Positions 21,801 to 31,804 of a DNA stretch of 64,000 nucleotides are shown here, one piece after another. Origin of the DNA: Endotrypanum monterogeii (taxonomy: Eukaryota; Euglenozoa; Kinetoplastea; Trypanosomatida; Trypanosomatidae); NCBI GenBank assembly GCA_000333855.2, contig CM007348.1:944504-1008503 (forward strand), written 5' to 3'. Each line of letters starts with the position of its first letter. Within the stretch, counting starts at the first letter, position 1. The notes below the pieces were generated by a model. That model was not told the DNA's origin and searched no databases. It was given only the letters and a program-made list of their open reading frames with translations. The position numbers and the translations under genes are program-made.

Positions 21801-24800
21801 GCTTACTACACAAAAACAGCCGAAAATTGGGATGGTAGTCGATTGGCCCTGACTGCGGGGTCAGCTGAATCTGCAGGCCACCACTGTCAGACGATACGAT
21901 GCGCCGTGCGATTAGCGGCTCGAGCGCTGGATCCAGGGACTCACCAACGTCGTCCACGATCACGACGCCGCCGAGACGAATTTGCGACTCGAGAGTGCGC
22001 ATCCAGGTCGATTCCGTCATTTTGATCACCTTTAACAAATTCCGATTCTTCGACGCAACAGCACCCGACCCGCTCGCTGTCTGTGACTGCTGGAACTGCC
22101 TCAGCAGCCACTTCATCGCCTGCTCCTGCGGGTCAATGAAAAGCGGCCAGCGACGCGGAGCCACAGACAGCATCGCTACGATCGCATTTTCGGTTGACGT
22201 CATGTCGCTTGGAAGCCCGTTTACCTGCCAGTTCAGCGTGTCGACCGGATCTCCGAGTACAGCAGTCAGTGAAAAATCGCCCAAATCGCACCCACGCTCT
22301 GCCAGCTGCTTCTTCCACAGTGCGACGAGTCGCTGTCGGAACCCCGGGGTAAAGGCCCCAAAGTACGCAACGGAGGCGCTGGCCATGAACACCTGTAGCG
22401 GCAGCTCGTCTAGTTGTGTCGTGAGCAGCTTAATATTCTCTGTCCAGCGTGCCCCTTCACTCTTAAGAGAACCAGAAAGCGTCTCGGCGTTGCGAAGGCG
22501 ATTGATGCAGAGCTCCAGTCCTTTCTGTAGGTCGTTCTTTCTCGTTACACTTGCCTGGTAATGCTGCTCCAGGTCAGACAGCTCCTTCTCCACCTCTTTC
22601 AGCTGCTGCTGCGCAGCGTGCAGCTTCGCATTTGTCTCGGACAGGTGCTGCTCTGCCTCAGCTGCTGCCTGCCGCATTGGCGCCACCTCTTTCACCACTT
22701 TAGAGTATTCGTTGACGGCGTGTACCCACGCACACAGCGACCCGCACGTCTGCGAGCCCTTGGATGAACACACCTCTACCGTGAACTCGGGATCGTTGAT
22801 GTACTTCTGCACTTTCTGGAGAATTGATGGCTTTACGTTGTCGGTCGGGTACCCGCGGATCATGTCCAGCAAGGGGCGGTGCGACAAGAATTCACGCGCG
22901 CCCTTCCAGTCTGTGTTGCCAGACCACGAACCGTTAAAATCCTTCGCCTCGAACATAGTCATGCAGGCCTGCGTCGTCTTTAGCACCGCAGAGGGTGGAT
23001 TGGCGAACGAGCGGAGCTCGTTGATGTCACTGGCCTGAATTGTGTCAAGTGCAGCCTTCGCCCTGTCGATGATAGGCTTCGCCTCTGCCAGACGTGCGTT
23101 CGCTTCGGCTGCGATCTTCGACGCCTCATGCTGCTGAATCGTCGCACTCTCTTGCTGTGCGCGCACCTGCACCTGCACCTCTGCCGCCTTGGCCTGCCGC
23201 ACCTTCAAATCCGCCACAACCTCCTGTGTTTCCTCAGATGCCTTCTCCAGTTGCGGTCGCTTCACCTCGATTTCAGCCTTCATCTTTGTGATCATCTCCT
23301 CCGTTTCGCGCATCTTCTCGGTTCCATTTTCTACTTGACCGAGTTGTGCCTGAACTCGACTGCGTCGACTGTTCAGAAGCGCCTTGTATGTCTCGATGAA
23401 CTCCAAGTAGGAGGTGGGGGTTATGTAGTAACGCCGGCGCAGCTCATCATAGTACTGCTGCGCCGTCTCGGTCGTCGCCTCGTGCACATCAACGCACAGC
23501 CTCGGCAGCATCTCGTGCAAACTTGCCGGCATAATGTCTGCTGTGTCCTCCAGCAGGCGCTTTGCAACCCCTTCCAAAGCCTCCCGCGGCCACTCGTCGA
23601 ACCAGTCGACAGAGCAGCAATTGGTGAGCGAGGGGAACTGTCGGCAGCGTGTACGAAACTGATCACCAACAGGGCTCATGCAGAGTGCCACGTGCATGTT
23701 GTCGCGAACTCGACAAATGAAGAAGTTGTAGATATCCTCTCTGCTAGTGATACCGTGCTGCTGGGCGGCCTCGATGCAGGCATTGACGCGCTTCTCGCGC
23801 TCCTCGGCATTGAAAAGTGACGGCACCTCGCCGGAGTTGAGGATATTGTTCACATCCTCCAACATCGCCTCGTCCACGATTTGGTTGTCGGACAAGAGCA
23901 ACACGCACGGCTCGTTCTTTACCCCCGCGTACGTGTACACCTCCAACAGGAACTCGTGGAAGTCGTTCATCCCGTAACCTTTGCCGACTGACGTCTCGAA
24001 GATACGGCAACCACCGATAAAGGAGGCGAGTCTGGTGAGGGACCGCTTGCCCGAGCCCCCCACACCGACCAGCAGCACGTTGCCACGCGGCTGCCGAAGA
24101 ATGCGAATAATGCGCGCGATGTGCTCACAGTGGTCCTTAAAAAAGACGAGGTTCAGCTGCGACGCCTGAACCGCTGTGGTGCCGCCGCTCCCGTCGACCG
24201 GTTTGGCCGTTGCCTCTGTAGCGTTGTAGTCGTCCTGATACTCCTCGAGCACCTGCGCTAGCCGCTGCGCCTCGGGCACCTCCTCATACACTTTTTCAAC
24301 CGACCCAAAACGAGTGAAGTCCGCCCACAGTGGAGGTGCTGCAAGCAAGTTATCCGCCGCCCCCGGAAGCACCCGCGATGCCGTTTCCCCGAGGACTTCC
24401 TCAACAAAAAAGCGCCGATCCTCCACTGTGGCGAGGCGATCATAGAAGCACCGCATCACCTCGTGCATCCACAGTCGTACAACACTGGCGGCGTCACGGC
24501 ATATGCGTGGAATCACCTGTGTCATGCCCTGAAACACCTTCGAGAGATCCCGAAGATTGAACGTGTAGTGCGGTGTCATGGGCCGCGGTCTCAGGGCATC
24601 ACGAATTGTGTTGAAGACATCGACAGTGGCCATAACGAGCGACGGCGCCATGTCCTTCACCTCACGAGTAAAATTCTTTGCCTCGATGAAGCCATTGAGG
24701 ATAGAGCCAAATATCCGCTTCATGGACTCATCCGTGAGGGTCGCCACCTGCAGCAGGTGAAACAAACGGGTAAGACGGGGGGTTATAGGGTTTCGGCCGC

Positions 24801-27800
24801 CCTCTGGTGGTCCGCAGGCGGACACAACCGTGACGTCCTGCACTGTCTTCCACATGCCAGCGACTTTACGATCGTAGAAGCCGCCCTGACCCATGAGCTG
24901 TCGCAGCAGCTCGATAGGAGGAGACGCGCCAAACACCTCCACGGCTGGCATGTTCAAATCGTCAATGAAGAGCACAACAGACTTCCCTGGCGCCGCACCT
25001 AGCAGATTCTTCCGCTTTGGCTTCAATTTCGCCTCGATAAGCTCTTGCGTCCGCTCCGACGACGTCTGTGCGCTGAACTGAAACGTCACCAGCGACAGCT
25101 GCAGTGCCTCTTTGTTTCGCTGAAGGCAGTCCACCATGATGAATGTCTTACCGACGCCCGTTTGCCCGTTGAAGAGGACGGGCTTCTTGCACTGGAGCAA
25201 CGTCTGCGCAATCATGCTGTAGCGCACAGTGTCAACAGTTGGCACAAGGATATTGAAGTAGGGTGTCGCTGGCTCATAAGTGTACTCGGGAACCATGGAC
25301 TCCCATGAGACGAGCAAACGAGTGGAGAAGTTGATGGTGTAGTCGTAGACGCTGCCGTAGTTGGGGAAGCGCACGACATTCTCGAGAAGCGTGCGGGCCA
25401 TCGTGTCGAAGCTTTCCATGGCAGCATGGTCGACGTTGCCGCCGACAGACCACACAAATGAAAAGGCAAAGATCGAATTGCAGATTTCGTTGCGTTCGCG
25501 AAATATGGGGTCGTCAAAGGGTGGCTGCACCTCGCTGACCGGGTCAGGGGTAAGGTGCACCTTGTTCACCTCCACGAGGGCTGTGAATAAGTCGCAGAAA
25601 GACTGCACAACATTGACGTCACCAGCGCTCATCAAACTGGCGGACGCAGGCAACTGATTGAGCCAGATGAGACCTCGTTCCATGTAAGCGTCGAAGAGAG
25701 AGAGGACGTAGGCGCGGCACTGCGGCTGCGCTCCGGCAGCAGCGAGCTTCGTCTCACTCCACTTGCAAGCCACCGCGCGCCACGGCAAGTCCTCAGCGTC
25801 CACATACACCATACCACACCGCGACACTGTTGCCGGTGAGGCCACCGAAAGGTCTGCCACCTCGAATAGCATGTGAATTGTGTCGGGTAACTTGATCCGC
25901 TCGCCACTGTCGAGACAGAGCAGTTTGCTGTCGTCAAGAACTGAGTTGAGGGACTCGATCCAAAGGGTGTCCACCGGACCGTCGAAGACCATCCACCGGT
26001 GATCCGAAGACAGCTCCGACGCCCGCACGCAGTCCTTCGCAATGGCGGCGAGCATACCATCCTTCCACTCGTTTGTGTTCACGTCTAGCTGCCCGTAGAG
26101 CTCATGCAACAACACAGACTTGGGATTGAGCACAAACTCGAGGACAGGACGCGCCATCTTATTCGTGCTCCCCGCAGCTGCAAGGTTCGTAAGTGCATCC
26201 GCGATGCATCTCCGCGCCTCCGTCTTACCTGTACCCGTCACGCCAACCAGCATAACACCGTGTCGTACAATGAGCGTCTCGTAGAACTGAATCCCCTTTT
26301 TCACCCATTGCCCCGCGTCGACCAGCTTCCTCGTGGACATAATGCTCTGCATCGCCGGGAGAAGCTCCGGGTACTCGCGCTCCGGGAAGCTCACCCCAGG
26401 AAACAAGTCCTGCATGATACCATGGAAGAGCGGTATATCCTCCGCGACAAACTTCGGCACATTTGAGTCGTTACAAGCAACGATCAGCGTGAGGTCCTCT
26501 TCCACGTCGGGCTGAGAGCGCTTCAGATCACCTGCCATGACGAGAATCGACTTCAACGCACGCATACCGAAATCATAGTGATCCTGTGGCGACAACTGCT
26601 CCGAGCTGAGTTTGTAAAGCTGTGTAATCTTCAATGACAAGTCGTGGGCATTTTTGAAGCCCTCTGAGTAGAGAATGACCTCTGCAATCATGCGGAAGTC
26701 CGGCGTCATGACCGCGACAGGACGGAAGAGGATCTTCAAGTTGTCTGGCAGCTCTGTACGCCCAGCGTAGCCGGGATTCATAGTGATGAAAGCCCCGTAC
26801 GTCGGGCGCACACGCACATCAGGCGTCCCCTGGAACGTAAACGTCTCCTGTGCATTTTGCAACGCCAATTTGATCTCCAGCAGCTGCGATGCGATGACGG
26901 AGAGCACCTCGATGTTGATACGGTTGAACTCGTCGAGGCAGGCCCACGCACCAGTTTGAATGAGACCTGAGAAAAACTTCTCCATCATTTTGTACGTGAC
27001 ACCGTCGGAACAGTTGTACACAATGCACTGTCGCGCCAGGTTCTTGGCCAAGTCCTTGACAGTCTCGGTCTTCCCAGTGCCCGCCGGCCCCGCCGGTGAT
27101 GCACCTAGATGCAATTTCAACGCCCCTGTCACAGTCATATAAATTCGGTCTGTCAGAGGGGTAATGACGAGTCGTCCCTGCGCCCCGAGGTACTCGTAGC
27201 CGTACACGAAGCGAGAATTGTTCTGCCGAATAAACACGGTCCCGTTACCATCCGAGTCTTTCTCCCAGTACACACGCAACTGTTTCGTCCAGCCGAATTC
27301 GAGGGACTCTGCGACGCCAGAGTCGCACATTTCCTGGACAAGGTCGCGACCGTGCACGTCAATTGTAATAACGGTAGAGAGGAGGACACGTTGCACTCTG
27401 GAGAGGTTGCGCGCCGTCAGCTCAGCCAAAACCTGGAGGTTGCGGCGCTGTTCGTCACGCAGATGAAGCATGAGCTGCGGCGAGTCAGCCTTGTCCAGTA
27501 CCTCCTCGACGCTGCGTGTCCACAGGAGCTGCTCCACAATCAACACTAGCTGCACAGGGTGCTGAAACATCCAGTCGATGCGATCCTCGCGTGCCTCGTA
27601 GTCCTCCAGGCAAAGCTGACCACGGCGTCGTAGCGTGGCAAACATTTCGCGCTCCAATAAGTCCATCCAGACCTCGACTGGACCACGTGCTTTGATTCCT
27701 TGGTGATCCAGCTGTACCTGTTCTCCCTCCATGGAGTTAATGTGGGTGATGTCATTCTGTGCCGAGAACGTGAGGGACTTGATGCCGTCGAACATCTTGA

Positions 27801-30800
27801 GCATGTGAGGCATCATGAGCTCTGGTGTCTTGGCCTTGGCCAGGAGGTCAAGCAGGTCGTCATTACTGAGGAAGTAGAAGCGCGGGAAAGCACGCCGCTT
27901 CTCCTCCAACTTTCTCTCCAAGCTAGTCAGCACTTTTTCCAGCTCCTTAATATACGTTTCGAGGTCATGCTTCAACGTGCGACCCCCGGCGGGGTTGCTA
28001 GGGTCAAATGACGGCGGATTGATGAGGAGACTTCGGTAGGCTGTCGGTAAGTCGTGGGCTTTGCGCATCAGGTCTCGATAAAAACTGTCGACCTTCTCAA
28101 AGCGCTGAGCGTCGTCTTTCCATTGACTTCGAATTTCGACGGAGGAGAATATGTTCTCGAGATAGATCCAATTGCGCTGCAGCTCTACCCACTTCTCCAG
28201 CGTTTCCAGCATGTACTTTAGCCGGCTCTCCCATCGATCTACCTGCGAACGCAGTACACCCTGGCAGTGTTTACTGCTCCCGATGGTTGAGACCGCCACG
28301 GCCGAGTCATCGAGTAGCGTTGTCACGTCCTCAACCGAGGAACCAACGAGTGTGAAGATGTCTTTGCTGTCTTTATGTGAGTGGAACTGAAACTCGGCGG
28401 GTGGCTTTGGACCACCACCGTTCCACATCGCGCTTACCTTATCTATTTGCCTCTGCAATTTGTCCTCCTCAGTGGCAGACGCGCTCACAGCAAGCACCTC
28501 GTCGCGGTACTTGAGAATTCGGTGCTGCAGAAGCATACCAATAGTGAACTGGTTTGACCAGTCGCTGAGACTCTTCGTGGTGCTGCCATTGGTATCCGCG
28601 ACAGGACCGATGATGAGGGAAATCTTTGTGTGATGCTCTGTCTTGAGAGATGGGTTCGTCAGCGCCTGCAAAACCGGCAACAGTTGGCGCCACTCCTCAA
28701 CGCTGCTTTTCAGTCGCGGCACCGCGGCGTTACTCGACAGCTTTGAGGAGACTTGCTTGACGAGCGACGAGTACTTCTGCACCACCTCCTGGATTGCGGG
28801 CACGTCGAGCTGCTCAAAAGGAAGCGTGTGGGTCCCTTCTGTGAAGGAAGCCCACTCTTGGATGCCGGACCAAAGCCTCCCCTTGATACTCACATCGTTC
28901 AGCATCTCTGTCATCACCTCCACCACGGTCTCCTCAGTACCAATCTCAATTTGGAACTCGCGCAGCTTTTTCTCACGCGCGGCGATGCCCTCTGCTTCCT
29001 CAAGGAGCGCCTTAATGTACGTATTTGCCTCCGCCACATCCGCCTCGCCTGACATGACAATCGGCTGGCCTGCACGGTCATACACGGACTCGATGCGGCG
29101 ACGCAACTGGTCCATCTCCTCTTCAATGCAGCGGCTGAAGAAACGCTGTTGTGCCTCTTTGCTGTCCTCGGTTGTCTGGAGCAGTGTGCGCAACTTATCG
29201 AACTGCGGCCGGGTGCCACTGCGGTATGTCTCTTCGTCCTCTTCGTTTACCTCGATCTTCTCTTCCTGAAGGAGGTTAAATAGTTCGCGGACAACGTCGT
29301 AGGAGGCGGAAATATCATCGAAGGAGCTCTCCAATGTAGTACAGTAATCAACAAACTCGACGTAGTGCTCAATTGTTTTAGGTGGCACGGAAAGATAAGC
29401 TGTACGCTCCTGTAACTCCCTCAGCAGGGTCTCATTGCGTCCGCGCGCGATGACGGGGAGAGCTCTGTGGTACATTTCCAAACACGCCACTGGACTCGGT
29501 GTAAAGAATTCCCGAAGTCCCTCCGTCCACATCCGCATCATCCCAATATCCGCACAGCTCGGAATGTTTGAAGAAATGGACTCTGACTGAGCCTTGTATA
29601 TGGCGAGCTGATCGCGGAAGTAGCGAAGCGTTTCTTTGCTCTCCAAGAGTGTCTCCTCCTGCAGCTGATTGTTTCTAATGTACATCTCCTTGAAGACTTC
29701 AAACGTGCTGGAGTAGCGGTGCATCATAGCGAACGAGTTGGCGAGGCACGCGTGAATCGCGGCCACGTCTTGCTTGTACCCTTCCTCGACCATGACCATA
29801 TCTGCCACATTGGGACCGGCGCCCACCGTAAAGTTTCCCAGCTCGTCCTGCGCGTTACTGGTGTAGACCTGAAACGCGTTGAGCGACGTCAAGCGCGGAA
29901 TGACACCAACTGCGCGCACATAGTCCTGAAGCGTATCCTCAACGGCTTCGCGAATCTGCACAGCAGAGGGCACAAGCTCGATCGCCTGCTGATCGGTGTT
30001 GTAGACTACCTCGACATTCCACAGCGGACCTGTAAAGACACCGGTTGGCGCCGCAGTCACGTTCCCGCCGCCACGGCGATTTTTTTCTGCCCCTGCAGCC
30101 GGTGCGTTGGGCACGGTTGTGCCTGATAGCTCGAAGTCCCGTCGAACATGCGAGACTGCCTTAGCAGCCAACCCGGTGAGGCACTCCACAACGAGATAAT
30201 CACATAGTTTGATGAAGGCCGTGAGTCGCCGGCACATTGTCTTGCGCTGTGTCAGCTCAATGTACGACGGTTGCTCCTGCGTACCCAACTCCCGCACATC
30301 GAGAACCTTCCGCTTCTGTTGATCGACATCTCCATAGAGCAGCTTCTGCCGCTCACGTTCGACCTGCCAGGTGAACATCGTTGTCTTGCACGCCTGCTCG
30401 ACATGATCGCGAATGCGCTTCATCATGTTCTCGAGTCGGCGACGCTGCTCTTGCAAATTTGTCTGGAGTGTCGTCATATACACGTCCAGTGTGCATGTCT
30501 CCGTGCTGGACTGGTACAGGTTCTCGCCGACAGCCGTCTCCAAACAAATATCACGTACCGCCTGCAGTGCCCCGGACAGAGTCGGGTGCGCGTGAAACAG
30601 GTGTGCAGAGAGGAACTGCCGGGTATTCGCTGTGGCGCTGCGGCGTACAAGGTTGCGCCACAGGACAAAGTTACGCCAGCGCTTGTATTCACTAAAAACG
30701 AGGAGCTCACGGATGGAATGAAAAATACGGCACTCACGCTCCCACTTGGGCAACTCGATGAACTCGGCGCCTCCCTCAGTGAAGTGTGTCACACCAGCTG

Positions 30801-31572
30801 CGGATACAGTGTAGTAGCTTCGGCCTTGTTTCTCGGTACGTGACATCGGCTGCAAGTCATACGGGTTTAGCGAGTCACGAATGCCACGAGGGCGCATCAT
30901 CAAGTACACGAACTCATTGGGTGAGTTCGAGGTAGCCTTGTGAAAGCGCGGGATGGTAGAAAGCGCGCGCAATGCAGCAGCCTCGGAAGTGCACATACCC
31001 TCTTGCGCCTCGGTCATGGCAGCAGACGCAAAGCCGGTGCTGGTGTCAATAACACCCACCTGCGCGGATGCCAACGGAGCAAGCTTTGCCGGTGGAGCCG
31101 TAGGCGCACGACGAGGGAGTGGTGATGCGATGGATTTGAAATCGGCGGAAGCGGCAAACAATTCTTTAAGTCCTGTGTCCGTGTGCTTGGGTGGACGGAA
31201 CACTTGCAGCGAGTTCACCATCTTCGTCTCGCCGCGAAAATCGGTGGTGGAAGCGGCGGCGGCGGTCTCCGTCTTCGCGGAGGTTGCAGCCGGCTCAGAG
31301 GAGACCGGAGGGGGCAAGAAGCTGATCCCAGGTGGCAGGCACTGAGTGAGACGGTTCGGCACACCGACCTGCGCGCCACTGTTCACCCCGTCGCTGTAGA
31401 GCCGCGCTGAAAGCGGATTCACCTTCCCACAAGCGTCTGCAACATCCTTAGATATATGTATTGGGTTACGCTGTGTAGCCTCGATCTTTGCTCGCTTGGA
31501 GTGAGGGGCGCTCGACCCGGAAAGCGGCACTGGTGACGCGGTCACCTTGAGGGGCGCGGAGCCCTGCTTCAT
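18895..31572 (-). CDS. Axonemal dynein heavy chain (inner-arm type)
   Basis: A dynein motor heavy chain of 4225 residues in one unbroken frame, which powers flagellar bending by walking on doublet microtubules. After a Pro/Ser/Ala-rich N-terminus and the tail and linker come four AAA P-loops: GPAGTGKT (AAA1, 1495-1502), GVTGTGKT (AAA2, 1777-1784), GVGKT within GQTGVGKT (AAA3, 2136-2143) and GVGGSGKR (AAA4, 2503-2510, normally GVGGSGR). AAA1 also has ACLDEFNRI (Walker B) and ITMNPGYAGR. The coiled-coil stalk (about 2740-2855 and 2960-3030) flanks the microtubule-binding tip. AAA5, AAA6 and a C-terminal domain follow, ending in a WLLKGAACVCALNQ tail. Length and the tail motif (PLYRT...GVISSLGASSNFV) point to a single-headed inner-arm chain related to the DNAH1/3/7/12 group rather than outer-arm or cytoplasmic dynein. 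The exact subtype needs a tree. Confidence 0.97.
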   Translation of the reverse strand: MKQGSAPLKVTASPVPLSGSSAPHSKRAKIEATQRNPIHISKDVADACGKVNPLSARLYSDGVNSGAQVGVPNRLTQCLPPGISFLPPPVSSEPAATSAKTETAAAASTTDFRGETKMVNSLQVFRPPKHTDTGLKELFAASADFKSIASPLPRRAPTAPPAKLAPLASAQVGVIDTSTGFASAAMTEAQEGMCTSEAAALRALSTIPRFHKATSNSPNEFVYLMMRPRGIRDSLNPYDLQPMSRTEKQGRSYYTVSAAGVTHFTEGGAEFIELPKWERECRIFHSIRELLVFSEYKRWRNFVLWRNLVRRSATANTRQFLSAHLFHAHPTLSGALQAVRDICLETAVGENLYQSSTETCTLDVYMTTLQTNLQEQRRRLENMMKRIRDHVEQACKTTMFTWQVERERQKLLYGDVDQQKRKVLDVRELGTQEQPSYIELTQRKTMCRRLTAFIKLCDYLVVECLTGLAAKAVSHVRRDFELSGTTVPNAPAAGAEKNRRGGGNVTAAPTGVFTGPLWNVEVVYNTDQQAIELVPSAVQIREAVEDTLQDYVRAVGVIPRLTSLNAFQVYTSNAQDELGNFTVGAGPNVADMVMVEEGYKQDVAAIHACLANSFAMMHRYSSTFEVFKEMYIRNNQLQEETLLESKETLRYFRDQLAIYKAQSESISSNIPSCADIGMMRMWTEGLREFFTPSPVACLEMYHRALPVIARGRNETLLRELQERTAYLSVPPKTIEHYVEFVDYCTTLESSFDDISASYDVVRELFNLLQEEKIEVNEEDEETYRSGTRPQFDKLRTLLQTTEDSKEAQQRFFSRCIEEEMDQLRRRIESVYDRAGQPIVMSGEADVAEANTYIKALLEEAEGIAAREKKLREFQIEIGTEETVVEVMTEMLNDVSIKGRLWSGIQEWASFTEGTHTLPFEQLDVPAIQEVVQKYSSLVKQVSSKLSSNAAVPRLKSSVEEWRQLLPVLQALTNPSLKTEHHTKISLIIGPVADTNGSTTKSLSDWSNQFTIGMLLQHRILKYRDEVLAVSASATEEDKLQRQIDKVSAMWNGGGPKPPAEFQFHSHKDSKDIFTLVGSSVEDVTTLLDDSAVAVSTIGSSKHCQGVLRSQVDRWESRLKYMLETLEKWVELQRNWIYLENIFSSVEIRSQWKDDAQRFEKVDSFYRDLMRKAHDLPTAYRSLLINPPSFDPSNPAGGRTLKHDLETYIKELEKVLTSLERKLEEKRRAFPRFYFLSNDDLLDLLAKAKTPELMMPHMLKMFDGIKSLTFSAQNDITHINSMEGEQVQLDHQGIKARGPVEVWMDLLEREMFATLRRRGQLCLEDYEAREDRIDWMFQHPVQLVLIVEQLLWTRSVEEVLDKADSPQLMLHLRDEQRRNLQVLAELTARNLSRVQRVLLSTVITIDVHGRDLVQEMCDSGVAESLEFGWTKQLRVYWEKDSDGNGTVFIRQNNSRFVYGYEYLGAQGRLVITPLTDRIYMTVTGALKLHLGASPAGPAGTGKTETVKDLAKNLARQCIVYNCSDGVTYKMMEKFFSGLIQTGAWACLDEFNRINIEVLSVIASQLLEIKLALQNAQETFTFQGTPDVRVRPTYGAFITMNPGYAGRTELPDNLKILFRPVAVMTPDFRMIAEVILYSEGFKNAHDLSLKITQLYKLSSEQLSPQDHYDFGMRALKSILVMAGDLKRSQPDVEEDLTLIVACNDSNVPKFVAEDIPLFHGIMQDLFPGVSFPEREYPELLPAMQSIMSTRKLVDAGQWVKKGIQFYETLIVRHGVMLVGVTGTGKTEARRCIADALTNLAAAGSTNKMARPVLEFVLNPKSVLLHELYGQLDVNTNEWKDGMLAAIAKDCVRASELSSDHRWMVFDGPVDTLWIESLNSVLDDSKLLCLDSGERIKLPDTIHMLFEVADLSVASPATVSRCGMVYVDAEDLPWRAVACKWSETKLAAAGAQPQCRAYVLSLFDAYMERGLIWLNQLPASASLMSAGDVNVVQSFCDLFTALVEVNKVHLTPDPVSEVQPPFDDPIFRERNEICNSIFAFSFVWSVGGNVDHAAMESFDTMARTLLENVVRFPNYGSVYDYTINFSTRLLVSWESMVPEYTYEPATPYFNILVPTVDTVRYSMIAQTLLQCKKPVLFNGQTGVGKTFIMVDCLQRNKEALQLSLVTFQFSAQTSSERTQELIEAKLKPKRKNLLGAAPGKSVVLFIDDLNMPAVEVFGASPPIELLRQLMGQGGFYDRKVAGMWKTVQDVTVVSACGPPEGGRNPITPRLTRLFHLLQVATLTDESMKRIFGSILNGFIEAKNFTREVKDMAPSLVMATVDVFNTIRDALRPRPMTPHYTFNLRDLSKVFQGMTQVIPRICRDAASVVRLWMHEVMRCFYDRLATVEDRRFFVEEVLGETASRVLPGAADNLLAAPPLWADFTRFGSVEKVYEEVPEAQRLAQVLEEYQDDYNATEATAKPVDGSGGTTAVQASQLNLVFFKDHCEHIARIIRILRQPRGNVLLVGVGGSGKRSLTRLASFIGGCRIFETSVGKGYGMNDFHEFLLEVYTYAGVKNEPCVLLLSDNQIVDEAMLEDVNNILNSGEVPSLFNAEEREKRVNACIEAAQQHGITSREDIYNFFICRVRDNMHVALCMSPVGDQFRTRCRQFPSLTNCCSVDWFDEWPREALEGVAKRLLEDTADIMPASLHEMLPRLCVDVHEATTETAQQYYDELRRRYYITPTSYLEFIETYKALLNSRRSRVQAQLGQVENGTEKMRETEEMITKMKAEIEVKRPQLEKASEETQEVVADLKVRQAKAAEVQVQVRAQQESATIQQHEASKIAAEANARLAEAKPIIDRAKAALDTIQASDINELRSFANPPSAVLKTTQACMTMFEAKDFNGSWSGNTDWKGAREFLSHRPLLDMIRGYPTDNVKPSILQKVQKYINDPEFTVEVCSSKGSQTCGSLCAWVHAVNEYSKVVKEVAPMRQAAAEAEQHLSETNAKLHAAQQQLKEVEKELSDLEQHYQASVTRKNDLQKGLELCINRLRNAETLSGSLKSEGARWTENIKLLTTQLDELPLQVFMASASVAYFGAFTPGFRQRLVALWKKQLAERGCDLGDFSLTAVLGDPVDTLNWQVNGLPSDMTSTENAIVAMLSVAPRRWPLFIDPQEQAMKWLLRQFQQSQTASGSGAVASKNRNLLKVIKMTESTWMRTLESQIRLGGVVIVDDVGESLDPALEPLIARRIVSSDSGGLQIQLTPQSGPIDYHPNFRLFLCSKLPNPVYLPDISTRVTLLNFTVTMEGLSEQMLGEVVSIEQRSMEEEKNTIIQRIAQGQRRLKAIEENILERLQSTKGNILDDEDLIRELQSAQSSAEVISRSQAEASEKMLTISTSRERYRSVAVRAALLFFVLADVGRLDPMYQYSLQYFVNLVQHEVESTTKPPGYTEADPAMLEDHLHKVIDNLTVATYTQICRGLFNKDKSILSLLIATTIARHDGAIKDEEWQYFVRATAFVASELPEQPPLLASWMNRTQWELVEALCRIVPAFHDIVSSMQAEVEAWREYAQCDLPHTATLPGDWQSRLSLFHRVLLIRSLREEKLFFMLSDYVRQTMGNEFIEMSPMDLPRTLKDSTPHTPIVFILSQGADPMEALQSLAKGEEQDLQYVSLGQGQSENAKRLIATCRKSGSWALLQNCHLSQTFMPELSMIVAGLQPGAAGASEIHKKFRLWLTSMPTDFFPVFVLQTSVKLTNEPPTGLRANMLRCFGELTPQEYESFGDEATIGTEKKGRAFKKLLYGLCFFHSVVLERRKFGPLGWNVRYEWNDTDFHVSKQWLRLFFEEQETIPWESLEYIIGQINYGGRVTDPQDRGTLQTILRNFLCPDILEEGHSFSEEGQYVLPASGTLAEAYAHIQAMALVDEPAVFGMHDNANLRYQLQTSGYLLMKVVSIQPRLLGSTGGSGATPEEEVRRKCQDFEASLPTLLTRDEAGPRTFTKLANGLPNSISTVLAHELVKYNQLLEKIRHTLSDMQKALQGLTVLSSDLDAMYSSFLADQVPNLWSSVSYASLKPLGAWYRDLLARVQFIRSWLQKGEPVAFWIGGFFNPSAFMTGIYQGFARAERVSVDKLGFRYEVLDGELDAIHSGPSRGCYVYGIQTDAWRWDAERRVMIDSLPGEPYATLPPVHFLPEPSHVRPEDFHAVPLYRTTIRSGVISSLGASSNFVLSIEVPSVNGSDYWLLKGAACVCALNQ

Positions 31573-31656
31573 CTGTTAAGATATGTGTCTGATGTGAAAT
31601 ACCCACGGAGCGAGCCGGATAAACGGCGGCAGTTCGGCGCGTCACAGAGAAGAGCA

Positions 31657-31674
31657 CTGGAATAGCCGAGGAGG

Positions 31675-31678
<4 letters not shown>
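31657..31678 (-). promoter_or_regulatory. Predicted spliced-leader acceptor of dynein
   Basis: On the minus strand a pyrimidine-rich stretch (TTTGCCTCCTCGGCTATTCC) is followed by AG (plus-strand 31657-31658), giving a 5'UTR of about 84 nt. A second AG directly abuts the start codon (CTTAACAG-ATG), but its preceding tract is weak. Inference only. Confidence 0.35.

Positions 31679-31706
<28 letters not shown>
31679..31706. repeat. (TA)n array upstream of dynein
   Basis: A pure TA array of about 28 bp, 106 bp upstream of the dynein ATG and directly upstream of the candidate polypyrimidine tract. Confidence 0.95.
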
Positions 31707-31709
<3 letters not shown>

Positions 31710-31773
31710 GATACCGCTGGGGGCGATTGATGAACGTCAGTCACAGACACGTATTTCGTAACGGCGCACCCTC

Positions 31774-31777
<4 letters not shown>

Positions 31778-31804
<27 letters not shown>
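31778..31804. repeat. Second (TA)n array upstream of dynein
   Basis: A TA array of 27 bp, separated by about 70 bp of unique DNA from the array at 31679-31706. Two close arrays in one spacer is the only such pairing in the window. Confidence 0.95.
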